From: Nipponacmea schrenckii
Taxonomy: Eukaryota; Mollusca; Gastropoda; Lottiidae
DNA: 64,000 nt
Assembly: GCA_030562195.1 (NCBI GenBank)
Contig: CM060199.1
Span: 28,788,338-28,852,337, forward strand
Reading direction: 5' to 3'
Program-made: the position numbers and the translations under genes
The notes under the pieces: model-generated
The model's database searches: none
The model's input: the letters and a program-made list of their open reading frames with translations, nothing else
What the model was told of the DNA's origin: nothing
Shown: one piece after another, positions 35,600 through 45,618 of the stretch
How the letters are laid out: every line of letters starts with the position of its first letter
How positions within the stretch are numbered: position 1 is the stretch's first letter

Positions 35600-37065
35600 A
35601 ATTTTGAAGCTGCCTTGTTCCGTCCCGATTTGTCATTTCGTCCCAATGTGTCATTTTTCTGAGTTGTCCCGATTTGTCACAAGATATCGTCCCATTGTGT
35701 CACAAAATTTAAATTTGTCACTAAAAATCGTCCCGATTTGTCGCAAAATTTCAGTTTGTCACTAGATATCGTCCCATTTTGTCGCAAAATTTCAATTTGT
35801 CACTAGATATCGTCCCATTTTGTCGCAAAATTTCAATTTGTCACCAGAATTCGTCCCAATTTGTCGCAAAATTTCATTTTGTCACTAAAAATCGTCCCGA
35901 TTTGTCGCAGAAATTCAATTTGTCATTAGAAATCGTCCCGATTTGTCGCAGAAATTCAATTTGTCACTAGAAATCGTCCCGATTTGTCGCAAAATTTTCA
36001 ATTTGTCACTAAATATAGTCCCATTGTGTCGTAGAATTTCAATTTGTCACTAGAAATCGTCATGTTTTGTCTCAAATTTCAATTTGTCACTAGAAATCGT
36101 CCCGATTTGTCGCAAAATTTCCAATTTGTAACTAAATATAGTCCCATTGTGTCTCAGAATTTCAATTTGTCACTAGAAATCGTCATGTTTTGTCGCAAAA
36201 TTTCAAATTTGTCACTAGAAATTGTCCCGATTTGTCGCAAAATTTCAACTTGTCACTGGAAATCGTCCCGATTTGTCGAAAAATTTGAAAATGTCACTAA
36301 ATATCGTCCCAATTGGACACAAAATTTAAATTTGTCACTAGAAATCGTCCCAATATGTCGAAAAATTTCAATTTTTCACTAAAAATCGTCCCGATTTGTC
36401 GCAAAATTTCAATATGTCAATAAAAATCGTCCCAATTTGTCGAAAAATTTCAATATGTCACTAAAAATCGTCACGATTTGTCGCAGAAATTCAATTTGTC
36501 ACTAGAAATCGTCCCGATTTGTCGCAGAAATTCAATTTGTCACTAGAAATCGTTCCGATTTGTCGCAAAATTTCAATTTGTCACTAGAAATCTTCCCGAT
36601 TTGTCGCAAAATTTCCAATTTGTCACTAAATATAGTCCCATTGTGTCGCAGAATTTCAATTTGTTACTAGAAATCGTCATGTTTTGTCTCAAAATTTCAA
36701 TTTGTCACTAGAAATCGTCCCGATTTGTCGCAAAATTTCCAATTTGTCACTAAATATAGTCCCATTGTATCACAGAATTTCAATTTGTCACTAGAAATCG
36801 TCATGTTTTGTCGCAAAATTTCAATTTGTCACTAGAAATTGTCCCGATCTGTCGCAAAATTTCAATTTTTCACTGGAAATCGCCCCGATTTGTCGAAAAA
36901 TTTGAAAATGTCACTAAATATCGTCCCAATTGGACACAACATTTAAATTTGTCACTAGAAATCGTCCCAATATGTCGAAAAATTTCAATTTGTAAGTGCA
37001 AATCGTCCCAATTTGTCGCAAATTTTCAATCTATGGCTGGAAATTATTCCATTGTATCGCTAAAT
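35600..37065. repeat. 41-base satellite array, left arm
   Basis: About 35 copies on the theme ATCGTCCCGATTTGTCGC and AAAATTTCAATTTGTCACTA. Because 41 is not a multiple of three, the frames cycle and give long, meaningless ORFs. Confidence 0.9.
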
Positions 37066-37549
37066 TTTAGGTAAATCTGACACTTTTGAATCAGAACAAA
37101 GGGCATGATTAGTCGTGGGACCATTTTTTCCGATTAAGGGGCAAAGAAGGAAATTCGAAAATAGCAATTCAACTAGTTTATTTTCGAAAAACGAATTACC
37201 ATTTTTAAGAGGGAGTGTTGTGTTGGTACTATATGGGTATTAATCTGGGCCTGTATTCATAACTTAAGTGATGACTAAGGGAATTCTAAGTTTAAGGAGA
37301 CTTATGATTACGGGCCCTGATTACAAAGGAGTTGGATATATCTAATGGGTATATTGAAATTAAATATTGATGCAAAAATAATTTTGTTTTTCTGTATTAC
37401 AAGAAGTTTTGGTCCACGAGTCCGTACGACCCCTTGCAATTCGGAGACTGAGTTAGATCCCAAAAAAAATGTTAAGGGGGTGGGGGGAGGTATGAATCAG
37501 GATGTATCAATGTAATTTTGAGTTTTGAGGAACCTCATACCTCTCATTC

Positions 37550-37895
37550 TAATAAAATATAATATACCTCCATTATATCGAACTATAATATGCCTCTCAT
37601 TCTAATAAAATATAATAAACCTCCCATTATATCGAACTATACTATACCTCTCATTCTAATAAAATATAATATACCTCCGATTATATCGAACTATACCATA
37701 CCTCTCATTCTAATAAAATATAATATACCTCCCATTATATCGAACTATACTTTACCTCTCATTCTAATAAAATATAATATACCTCCCATTATATCGAACT
37801 ATACTTTACCTCTCATTCTAATAAAATATAATATACCTCCCATTATATCGAACTATACCATACCTCTCATTCTAATAAAATATAATATACATTCA
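37550..37895. repeat. 51-base minisatellite in the loop of the fold-back element
   Basis: About seven copies containing CCTCTCATTCTAATAAAATA and CATTATATCGAACTATA. The unit is a multiple of three, so it gives a 104-residue repetitive ORF with no other sign of coding. Confidence 0.85.
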
Positions 37896-37904
37896 GACAT
37901 TTAA

Positions 37905-38440
37905 GCATTTTTATTACTATTATATTTAATACTATCAACCCTTATTCCTGAAAGAATTATAAAATTAGTCAACAAAATCGAAGAAACCTTCATCTGGAAT
38001 GTATTTTCTTACGGAAGTACTGGCCTAGGTCATAAAGCAAATGTTAACTATTGTATAATGGTGAAGATTAATCAAAAAAGGGGGTTTGTTTATCGGGATT
38101 TCAAGGAAGGGGGGATAATAATGTTAGATTTATATGAATTTGCAAGAAACAGTTGCATTTTTTGGATAAAGCTGGTTGATCACCTACAATCATTAGATTA
38201 TGGTGGAATTCAATTGCCATTCTGTAACTATGACATATCCCCTTTAAATTGCGAAGTGCTCAAAAACTGGTATGAAGTTGTAAAAAAATGTTTTGATGAA
38301 CACACCGATTTAGATTATCAAAACATTTTCTTGAATAAACACTTTTTCATTTCATGCAACATTTCCCAAGGAAAATATTGTAATTTATTAAAAATATATT
38401 TTATAAAATGCTTTCCAGGTCGGTTATCTTCGATTCGGCT
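37905..38440 (+). pseudogene. LINE reverse-transcriptase C-terminal fragment
   Basis: Reads KIEETFIWN, then KINQKRGFVYRDFKEGG and MLDLYEFARNSCIFWIKLV, followed by NWYEVVKKC. The F-x-W-N ... GG-x-x-x-x-D ... W-I-(R/K) pattern is found after the RT domain in L1/Tx1-like LINEs. It lies in the loop of the fold-back element. Confidence 0.6.
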
Positions 38441-38454
38441 GGATTTTAGGACAC

Positions 38455-38985
38455 ACTGGGACGATCTCCAGTGACAAATTTGGATAATTTTTAAGTGACA
38501 AATTGAATTTTTGCGACATATTGGGACGATTTGTAGTGACAAATTGAATTTTTGCGACAAATTGGGACGAATTCTAATGACGAATTCTAGTGACAAATTG
38601 AAATTTTGCGACAAATTGGGACAAATTCTAGTGACAATTGAAATTTTGCGACAAATTGGGACGAATTCTAGTGACAAATTGAAATTTTGCGACAAAATGG
38701 GACGATATCTAGTGACAAATTGAAATTTTGCGACAAATCGGGACGATTTTAGCGACAAATTGAAATTTTGTGACACAATGGGACGATCTTTTTTGACAAA
38801 TTGAAATTTTGCGACAAATCGGGACGAATTCTAGTGACAAATTGCAATTTTGCGACATAATGGGACGATATTTAGTGACATATTGAAATTTTGCGACAAA
38901 TCGGGACGATTTCTAGTGACAAATTGCAATTTTACGACTCAATGGGACGAAATTTAGTGACAAATCGGGACGACCCAGGAAAATG
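38455..38985. repeat. 41-base satellite array, right arm, inverted
   Basis: About 13 copies of the complement of the left-arm unit (AAATTGAAATTTTGCGACAA theme). The arms could pair as a very long hairpin. Confidence 0.9.
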
Positions 38986-39313
38986 ACACAGTGTGGTCTA
39001 TAATAAAATTTATAAAAAATTAATGCAATTATGGACTAAATATGAAGACAAAGAAATATCCATTGTTAAATAGAAACCTAAGTAGAAAGGACATGTTTTT
39101 GTTTTTTTTACTATGAAGTAAAATATGTTGTGACATGTTATTTGTTATACTTTTAATAGTTCTGAATAAATTAGTATTGAATTAATTAAATATATAAGTT
39201 TGTTTTTTTTGGGTGGGGGGGGGGTGCATTTTGACTAATTCAAAGGGCCATTTCGATCATTTTTCTGGGGCCATTATGACCAAACTCTGGGGCCATTTTG
39301 ACTATAACCCAAA

Positions 39314-39663
39314 TAAACTACCCAAAGAAAACTCCGTGTATTTCCTCCAAACATGTGGACGCTGTATTCGATATTACCAATTTTCAAATATCAGATATTT
39401 AATGAAAATTAATTAAAATTTATAGAATGAGTGACATTTCTGCTTTATTAGAGCTAGTGAAATCTCGTATTTCTAACACTGCAAATCATTTGGAAACTCA
39501 ACAGTTTTATGACATTTCTAAAATCATTCATAAAATTGATGGATAAGAGACTTTAAGAGTTTACACTGAACATTTTATAGTCTAACAAATAAAATGAAAT
39601 TGAAAACACGTGTTAAATGTAAAATTGCACGGGAAATACACGGAGTTTTCTTTGGGTAGTTTA
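39314..39663. mobile_element. 350-base MITE with 31-base perfect inverted ends and TA flanks
   Basis: 39315-39345 and 39632-39662 are perfect complements (begins AAACTACCCAAAG). T and A flank them, compatible with a TA target as in Tc1/mariner or related elements. A 39-codon frame, MSDISALLELVKSRISNT onward, lies at 39427-39546; whether it is coding is unknown. It has no counterpart in the left arm of the fold-back element, so it arrived later. Confidence 0.65.
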
Positions 39664-39931
39664 GTTTCCTTCAGAAATACGAAAGATAATGATATGCAGA
39701 AAATGTCACGTGGTCTGATTTAATTTCCGTAATATTCACTGTACAAATAACGATCCTAGGATTACGATTCAGTTAACACGATCTAGTGGAGAAGTTCCAA
39801 CGATATTACACGTAAAAAACATCAATTTTATAGGATTTTTCAATTCTACCTTAGAAATGACGACGTGATTTAAAGATTTATACAATGTGATTTGAATTGT
39901 ATTTTGGACCACATACAGCGCCATAAGCTAA

Positions 39932-40330
39932 GGCATCTTCTTAACTTTGAAGAGAAACCTGCATATTATATCTTATCTTGCACTGTGGGGGAAATGATGT
40001 GGGTCATATCCCTGCTAAAGAATTAATAAAAAGTATTGTTGACTCAGTAAAATAAATAATATTAGTTTTCCCTAATACGAAAATTATCTGGTCTCAGATA
40101 CTGCCCCGCAGTCAATATGGGTCAAATCGGACTTGACTGGTTTATTTACAAAACAATTAAACAAGGCCAGAGTTAGGATAAATTCAGCGGTAGTCACTAA
40201 ACTGCTAGCACTCGGGGTTTGTTATATTTCACATCCTAGTTATTTTCTCGCGATGGATTGCATTTAAATGCCTTTCGTAACGGTTTAAATATTCTTAATT
40301 CTTTACCTCTGATCAAACTATCTATAAACA
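39932..40330 (+). pseudogene. Ngaro SGNH-hydrolase ORF, C-terminal piece
   Basis: In shifting frames: GGNDVGHIPAKELIKSIVDS, FPNTKIIWSQILPR, RDGLHLNAFRNGLNILNSL. GGND is the SGNH block with the conserved asparagine, and DGLHL is the C-terminal catalytic Asp-x-x-His block. The N-terminal piece lies before the fold-back element. Confidence 0.75.
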
Positions 40331-40469
40331 TTTTATTTGATTAAATAAATGTGTACATACTTTTATTGAATTTTGAAATTGTTAGTTGGTTGTTTTGACT
40401 ATATTTTATGAATTCGAAAGTTTTGAATTTTTGTATCCCGTTGTATTCCCGTTTTCATATTCCGGTGTT

Positions 40470-42140
40470 CTTGCAAGTATTGAACACCCTATTGAAATCG
40501 GAAAACAATTAGTATGAGTTCTTGCCCTTGTTCTTGAATGGCTCGTAAACACCTTACAATGTGCAATTCTGGACTGATTTTGATGAAACTTGGTGTGAGA
40601 GTATGTTATAACTCAAGAATTAACCCTATTGAAAACCAGCGAAATCGAAAAAACATTCAGTATGATTTATTGCCCATGTTTTTGTAAACACTCTTGAGGA
40701 AACAATTCTTAATGGATTTTGATGAAACTTGGCTTGAGTATTAGTTATCACACAAGGATGAAGCCTATTGCAAGCCAGTTAAATCAAAAAAAAAAAAATA
40801 TAAGTTATTGCCCTTGTTTTTGAAAACGCATTCAATTTTTGGCTTGAAAACACTCTACAAAGCACGGTTATTGACCGATTTTGACAAAACTTGCTGAAAT
40901 TGTTTAATATCACCCAAGGATGAACCCTTTAGAAGATAGAAAATATCGAAATATTTTTAATACGAATTATTGCCCTTGTTCTATAAAATGTGTTAGATTT
41001 TTGCTTTGTAAACACTTTATAAGTCACAATTCTTAAGCGATTTTGACGTTACTTGGCATGAGTATTTGTAATCACCTAAGGATGAACTCTATTGAAATTC
41101 AGTTAAATCGAAAAATATTTAGTAAGAGTTAATGTCCTTGTTTTTGAAAACGCGTTCAAAACTTCCTGAAATTGTTTAATATCACCCAAGGATGAACCCT
41201 TTAGAAGATAGAAAATATCGAAATATTTTAAATACGAATTATTGCCCTTGTTCTATAAAATGTGTTCGATTTTTTCCTTGTAAACACTCTACAAGTCACA
41301 ATTCTTGAGCGATTTTGACGTAACTTGGCATGGGTATTTGTAATCACCTATTGAAGGGGCTCAAGCTTGATTTTTAGGGGTCATTTTGGGCCTTTGTTAC
41401 ATTTAAACAGTCTTCAGAAATACTCAAGCTAAAAGAAAATCGCAAAAGTCAGTCCAGTCAGTCTGAAAATTGTGTGTCCTGTTCACTAAGTCTACAATTG
41501 AAAATGCGTTGTAGTCTATGACCGCTATTGCACGACGGGAAGGATAACTCTTTGATTATCAAGACGAACCGTTTTCCAATATGGCGGGACGTTCGTAATA
41601 TCTTAAGACATTATGGTTTTTCAAACACGGATAATTATGGACACACATGGATTTGAAGGCTCAAATTTCAAAGGTAAGCTCTGTAGACTATTTTTGATTA
41701 GCTAAGCAAAGGATTTCATGTGTTTGAGGCTGTCGGATGATTGTCCGAAACAAATCAAGCCTGTATTTGTATTAGCTATTGCCCTTGTTTTTGAAAACGC
41801 GTCAAAATTATTAGCTTTTAAACCCCCTAGAAGGCACAATACAGATTTTGAGAAAATTTGCAGAAATTGTTAATTATCACTCAACGATGAACCCTATTGA
41901 AAACCAGAACTATCACATAATATTTAATTGCCCTTGTTCTTTCAAACGATTTAAATTTTTTGCTCGTAAACACTATACATGAAACAATCAAAAATACTGA
42001 AAATCTGAGTTATTGCCTTCTATTAGGTATAATTCTTGACCGATTATAAGGGAACTTAGTATAATTGCACATTTATCACCACAGAAAAGAAGTATATGTA
42101 TATTTCATTTTTTATTCAAAATCAATGCTGCCAGTGGGCG
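40470..42140. repeat. repeat block related to the ATACGCCCAC elements
   Basis: Repeated motif GCCCTTGTTTTTGAAAACGC with CAAGGATGAACCCTATTGAA, the complement of motifs in 12141-13375. It ends CCAGTGGGCGTATAG, like the other copies. The left end was not found. 40860-41060 is repeated at 41160-41345. Confidence 0.6.
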
Positions 42141-42197
42141 TATAGAACTTGTCTGGCAAGCTATCTTTATTGTTGTGCATGAACATATTCCAATCAA

Positions 42198-42365
42198 ATA
42201 TCATTTCATTTCAATATGAAATAAATTCAGTTATCTTGGCTATGGTCTGTCGTTCTATTGTGCGTTTTTGCTGATTTAGTAAAGGGAAGTAATTAATATT
42301 AAACAGAGTACAGTCCCTTGAATCCACCAACGTGGTCTTCAAGATAACGTTCAACGTGGTAAACG
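42198..42365 (+). repeat. right terminal direct repeat of the Ngaro-like element
   Basis: Direct copy of 26215-26425, missing about 55 bases in the middle. Confidence 0.65.
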
Positions 42366-42859
42366 TCCCACCCTGTCCTTTTAGTTTAGGTTTCAAGATA
42401 TCTGCTTTGATTTATTGTCTTTTTCAGATCGGTGGAAATATAAAAAATTAAAACTAAGTTAACTCTGTTATCCTGTCGGGACTAGAAGAATTTGATACAG
42501 TATTTTGATTGGCGGAATACGCGTACTTGACTGCCAAAATGAACATTTATTGAACACCTGAAACTAAACAGGGTTCATAACTTGAATATAAAAGCAGTTC
42601 AATTTTGATTGGTAGTCAATATAGCCTACATTTTATTAAGGGCGTCGGCCATAATGTAATAGACGATAGCCGCCGCCCAAAATCGCCAACCTTTGTAAAA
42701 ACGTTATAATAAAATAATCATGATTCATAAAAGTATTTTTATTGTTGACCATGAACATATTCCAAGATTACCAGTAAATGTAACAAATTCTAAATAGCTG
42801 CAGATCTGTTACAAACAGTTCTACTTTTTATTTGATTTTTTTTTTCTTTTTCCTTAAAG
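42366..42859 (+). other. intron sequence before array B
   Basis: No exon seen. It ends in a T-rich tract that forms the B1 acceptor. Confidence 0.5.
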
Positions 42860-43147
42860 CTGTCGTACCACCATCTTGTCCACATGGTAGGTGGACTCAG
42901 TGGTTCAATAGAGATAACCCTGGTGCAACTGGTGATTGGGAAAATTTGTCATCAATTCACAAATCTTACCCACACAAAGTTTGTAAACACCCAACTGCAG
43001 TTGATGCTCAGCTTACATCAGGCGCACCATATACTACCTGTGGTGATATCTTGACATTATCACCATCTCAGGGTCTTATCTGTAAAAACAAAGATCAACC
43101 AGATAAGAAATGTTGTGACTACAAAGTTAGATACTGTTGTCCAAAAG
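42860..43147 (+). CDS. exon B1, WxxW domain
   Basis: CTTAAAG acceptor, GTAATG donor, full domain with WTQWF, TTCGD and KKCCDYKVRYCC. It has NPGATGDW where B2-B4 have NPGGTGDW. Confidence 0.87.
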
Positions 43148-45618
43148 GTAATGAATATTATAGAAAATCGGAAATGATAGTAAAGACATACATTTTATAA
43201 TTTATCTTAATGTATTTGTCCATGTCATTCTGTGATTGGATTAGACAACATGGCGTCTTTAATGGAATGTTGTAAGGCATAATGTTATTTTTTTAGGGTT
43301 ACCTTGTAGTGTCTGTCCTTTAACTATTGTTCTTAACGGTATCACGAATCCAGAAATGAAATGAAATGAATGGAGTTTTACGCCCTGACTCTTCTGCCCC
43401 ATATGGTCTAATGTAGACGGATCTGAAACCCGAAATGATATTTATTCTTGTTTGATTTTTTTTTCTTTTTCCTTTAAAGTTGTCGTACCACCATCTTGTT
43501 CACATGGTAGATGGACTCAGTGGTTCAATAGAGATAACCCTGGTGGAACTGGTGATTGGGAAAACTTGTCATCGATTCACAAATCTTACCCACACAAAGT
43601 TTGTAAACACCCAACTGCTGTAGATGCGCAGCTTACATCAGGCGCACCATATACTGCCTGTGGTGATATCTTGACATTATCACCATCTCAGGGTCTTATC
43701 TGTAAAAACAAAGATCAACCAGATAAGAAATGTTGTGACTACAAAGTTAGATACTGTTGTCCAAAAGGTAATGAATATTATAGAAAATCGGAAATGATAG
43801 TAAAGACATACATTTTATCTTTTATCTTATTGTATTTGTCCACGTCATTCTGTGATTGGATTAGACAACATGGCGTCTTTAATGGAGTGTTGTAAGGCAT
43901 AATGTTATTTTTTTACGGTTACCTACTGTAGTGTCTGTCCTTTAACTATTGTTCTTAACGGTATCACGAATCCAGAAATGAAATGAAATGAATGGAGTTT
44001 TACGCCCTGCTTTCTGCCCCATATGGTCTAATGTAGACGGATCTGAAACCCGAAATGATATTTATTCTTGTTTGATTTTTTTTTTCCTTTAAAGTTGTCG
44101 TACCACCATCTTGTTCACATGGTAGATGGACTCAGTGGTTCAATAGAGATAACCCTGGTGGAACTGGTGATTGGGAAAACTTGTCATCAATTCACAAATC
44201 TTACCCACACAAAGTTTGTAAACACCCAACTGCTGTTGATGCTCAGCTTACATCAGGCGCACCATATACTACCTGTGGTGATATCTTGACATTATCACCA
44301 TCTCAGGGTCTTATCTGTAAAAACAAAGATCAACCAGATAAGAAATGTTGTGACTACAAAGTTAGATACTGTTGTCCAAAAGGTAATGAATATTATAGAA
44401 AATCGGAAATGATAGTAAAGACATACATTTTATAATTTATCTTAATGTATTTGTCCATGTCATTCTGTGATTGGATTAGACAACATGGCGTCTTTAATGG
44501 AGTGTTGTAAGGCATAATGTTATTTTTTTACGGTTACCTTGTAGTGTCTGTCCTTTAACTATTTTTCTTAACGGTATCACGAATCCAGAAATGAAATGAA
44601 ATGAATGGAGTTTTACGCCCTACTCTTCTGCCCCATATGGTCTAATGTAGACGGATCTGAAACCCGAAATATTTATTCTTGTTTGATTTTTTTTTCTTTT
44701 TCCTTTAAAGTTGTCGTACCACCATCTTGTTCACATGGTAGATGGACTCAGTGGTTCAATAGAGATAACCCTGGTGGAACTGGTGATTGGGAAAACTTGT
44801 CATCAATTCACAAATCTTACCCACACAAAGTTTGTAAACACCCAACTGCTGTTGATGCTCAGCTTACATCAGGCGCACCATATACTACCTGTGGTGATAT
44901 CTTGACATTATCACCATCTCAGGGTCTTATCTGTAAAAACAAAGATCAACCAGATAAGAAATGTTGTGACTACAAAGTTAGATACTGTTGTCCAAAAGGT
45001 AATGAATATTATAGAAAATCGGAAATGATAGTAAAGACATACATTTTATAATTTACCTTAATGTATTTGTCCATGTCATTCTGTGATTGGATTAGACAAC
45101 ATGGCGTCTTTAATGGAATGTTGTAAGGCATAATATTATTTTTTTACGATTACCTACTGTAGTGTCTGTCCTTTAACTATTTTTCTTAACGGTATCACGA
45201 ATCCAGAAATGAAATAAAATGAATGGAGTTTTACGCCCTACTCTTCTGCCCCATATTGTCTAATGTAGACGGATCTGAAACCCGAAATGATATTTATTCT
45301 TGTTTGATTTTTTTTCTTTTTCCTTTAAAGTTGTCGTACCACCATCTTGTCCACATGGTAGGTGGACTCAGTGGTTCAATAGAGATAACCCTGGTGCAAC
45401 TGGTGATTGGGAAAACTTGTCATCGATTCACAAATCTTACCCAAACCAAGTTTGTGAACACCCAACTGCTGTAGATGCGCAGCTTACATCAGGCGCACCA
45501 TATACTGCCTGCGGTGATAGCCTGACATTATCACCATCTCAGGGTCTTATCTGTAAAAACAAAGATCAACCAGATAAGAAATGTTGTGACTACAAAGTTA
45601 GATTCTGTTGTCCGTAAG
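42860..45618 (+). CDS. array B: five tandem WxxW exons (B1-B5)
   Basis: Exons B1 42860-43147, B2 43480-43767, B3 44095-44382, B4 44711-44998, B5 45331-45618, spaced 615-620 bases. All are 288 bases, phase 1-1, with CTTTAAAG-type acceptors and GTAATG donors (GTAAAA for B5). All carry both extra cysteines; B1-B4 have DYKVRYCC where array A has VRFCC. No signal exon lies directly upstream. The array can join gene A across the 31.5 kb intron (11377-42859) in phase, or use a distant start such as 24010. B5 contains an in-frame TAA, and AATAAA lies at 45961, so this could be the 3' end of gene A. Confidence 0.78.
43480..43767 (+). CDS. exon B2, WxxW domain
   Basis: CTTTAAAG acceptor, GTAATG donor. 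Has TACGD where B1, B3 and B4 have TTCGD. Confidence 0.87.
44095..44382 (+). CDS. exon B3, WxxW domain
   Basis: Same protein as B4 by eye; the introns are also nearly the same. Confidence 0.87.
44711..44998 (+). CDS. exon B4, WxxW domain
   Basis: Same protein as B3 by eye. CTTTAAAG acceptor, GTAATG donor. Confidence 0.87.
45331..45618 (+). CDS. exon B5, WxxW domain with terminal stop or new donor
   Basis: Complete domain to VRFCCP, then TAA at 45615-45617 where A13 has AAA. The same base change creates a strong donor, CC|GTAAGG, five bases upstream of the old one, which would change the phase. B5 is either the last exon, ending the protein, or a damaged one. Downstream sequence matches that after A13. 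Confidence 0.75.

Larger units (their letters stand above)
35112..39931. mobile_element. 4.8 kb fold-back element with long inverted repeats
   Basis: Outer inverted repeats (35112-35511 and 39665-39931) share about 250 alignable bases, with ends TTAGCTAATG and CATAAGCTAA. The right copy lacks about 120 bases. Inside, 41-base satellite arrays are also inverted (35600-37065 and 38455-38985), as are the flanking CAAAATGGCCCC-type stretches. It splits the SGNH ORF. No transposase seen; a target duplication was not evident. Confidence 0.75.
26215..42365 (+). mobile_element. Ngaro/DIRS-type tyrosine-recombinase retrotransposon, nested and defective
   Basis: Plus-strand order: terminal repeat (26215-26425), ORF1/gag pieces (26507-26698, 28904-29740), RT and RNase H (29868-31230), tyrosine recombinase in two pieces (31225-31360, 34400-34960), SGNH hydrolase in two pieces (34975-35111, 39932-40330), terminal repeat (42198-42365). 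The order gag, RT-RH, YR, SGNH hydrolase is the Ngaro-type arrangement. Four foreign blocks lie inside. Without them it would be roughly 5-6 kb. That the terminal repeats belong to it is inferred from position and orientation. Confidence 0.7.

Noticed and set aside
35600..37065. Regularly spaced short repeats that could suggest a CRISPR array
   Set aside because: The units are contiguous tandem copies with point changes and no unique spacers, in an animal genome.
35565..37074. Several long ORFs of similar protein text
   Set aside because: They are translations of the 41-base satellite; the frames cycle and no codon bias or start context supports a gene.
37590..37904. 104-residue repetitive ORF (PLILIKYNIPPIISNYT units)
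   Set aside because: Product of a 51-base minisatellite whose unit happens to be a multiple of three.
38318..38776. 152-residue minus-strand ORF
   Set aside because: Satellite translation read into the complement of a LINE fragment.
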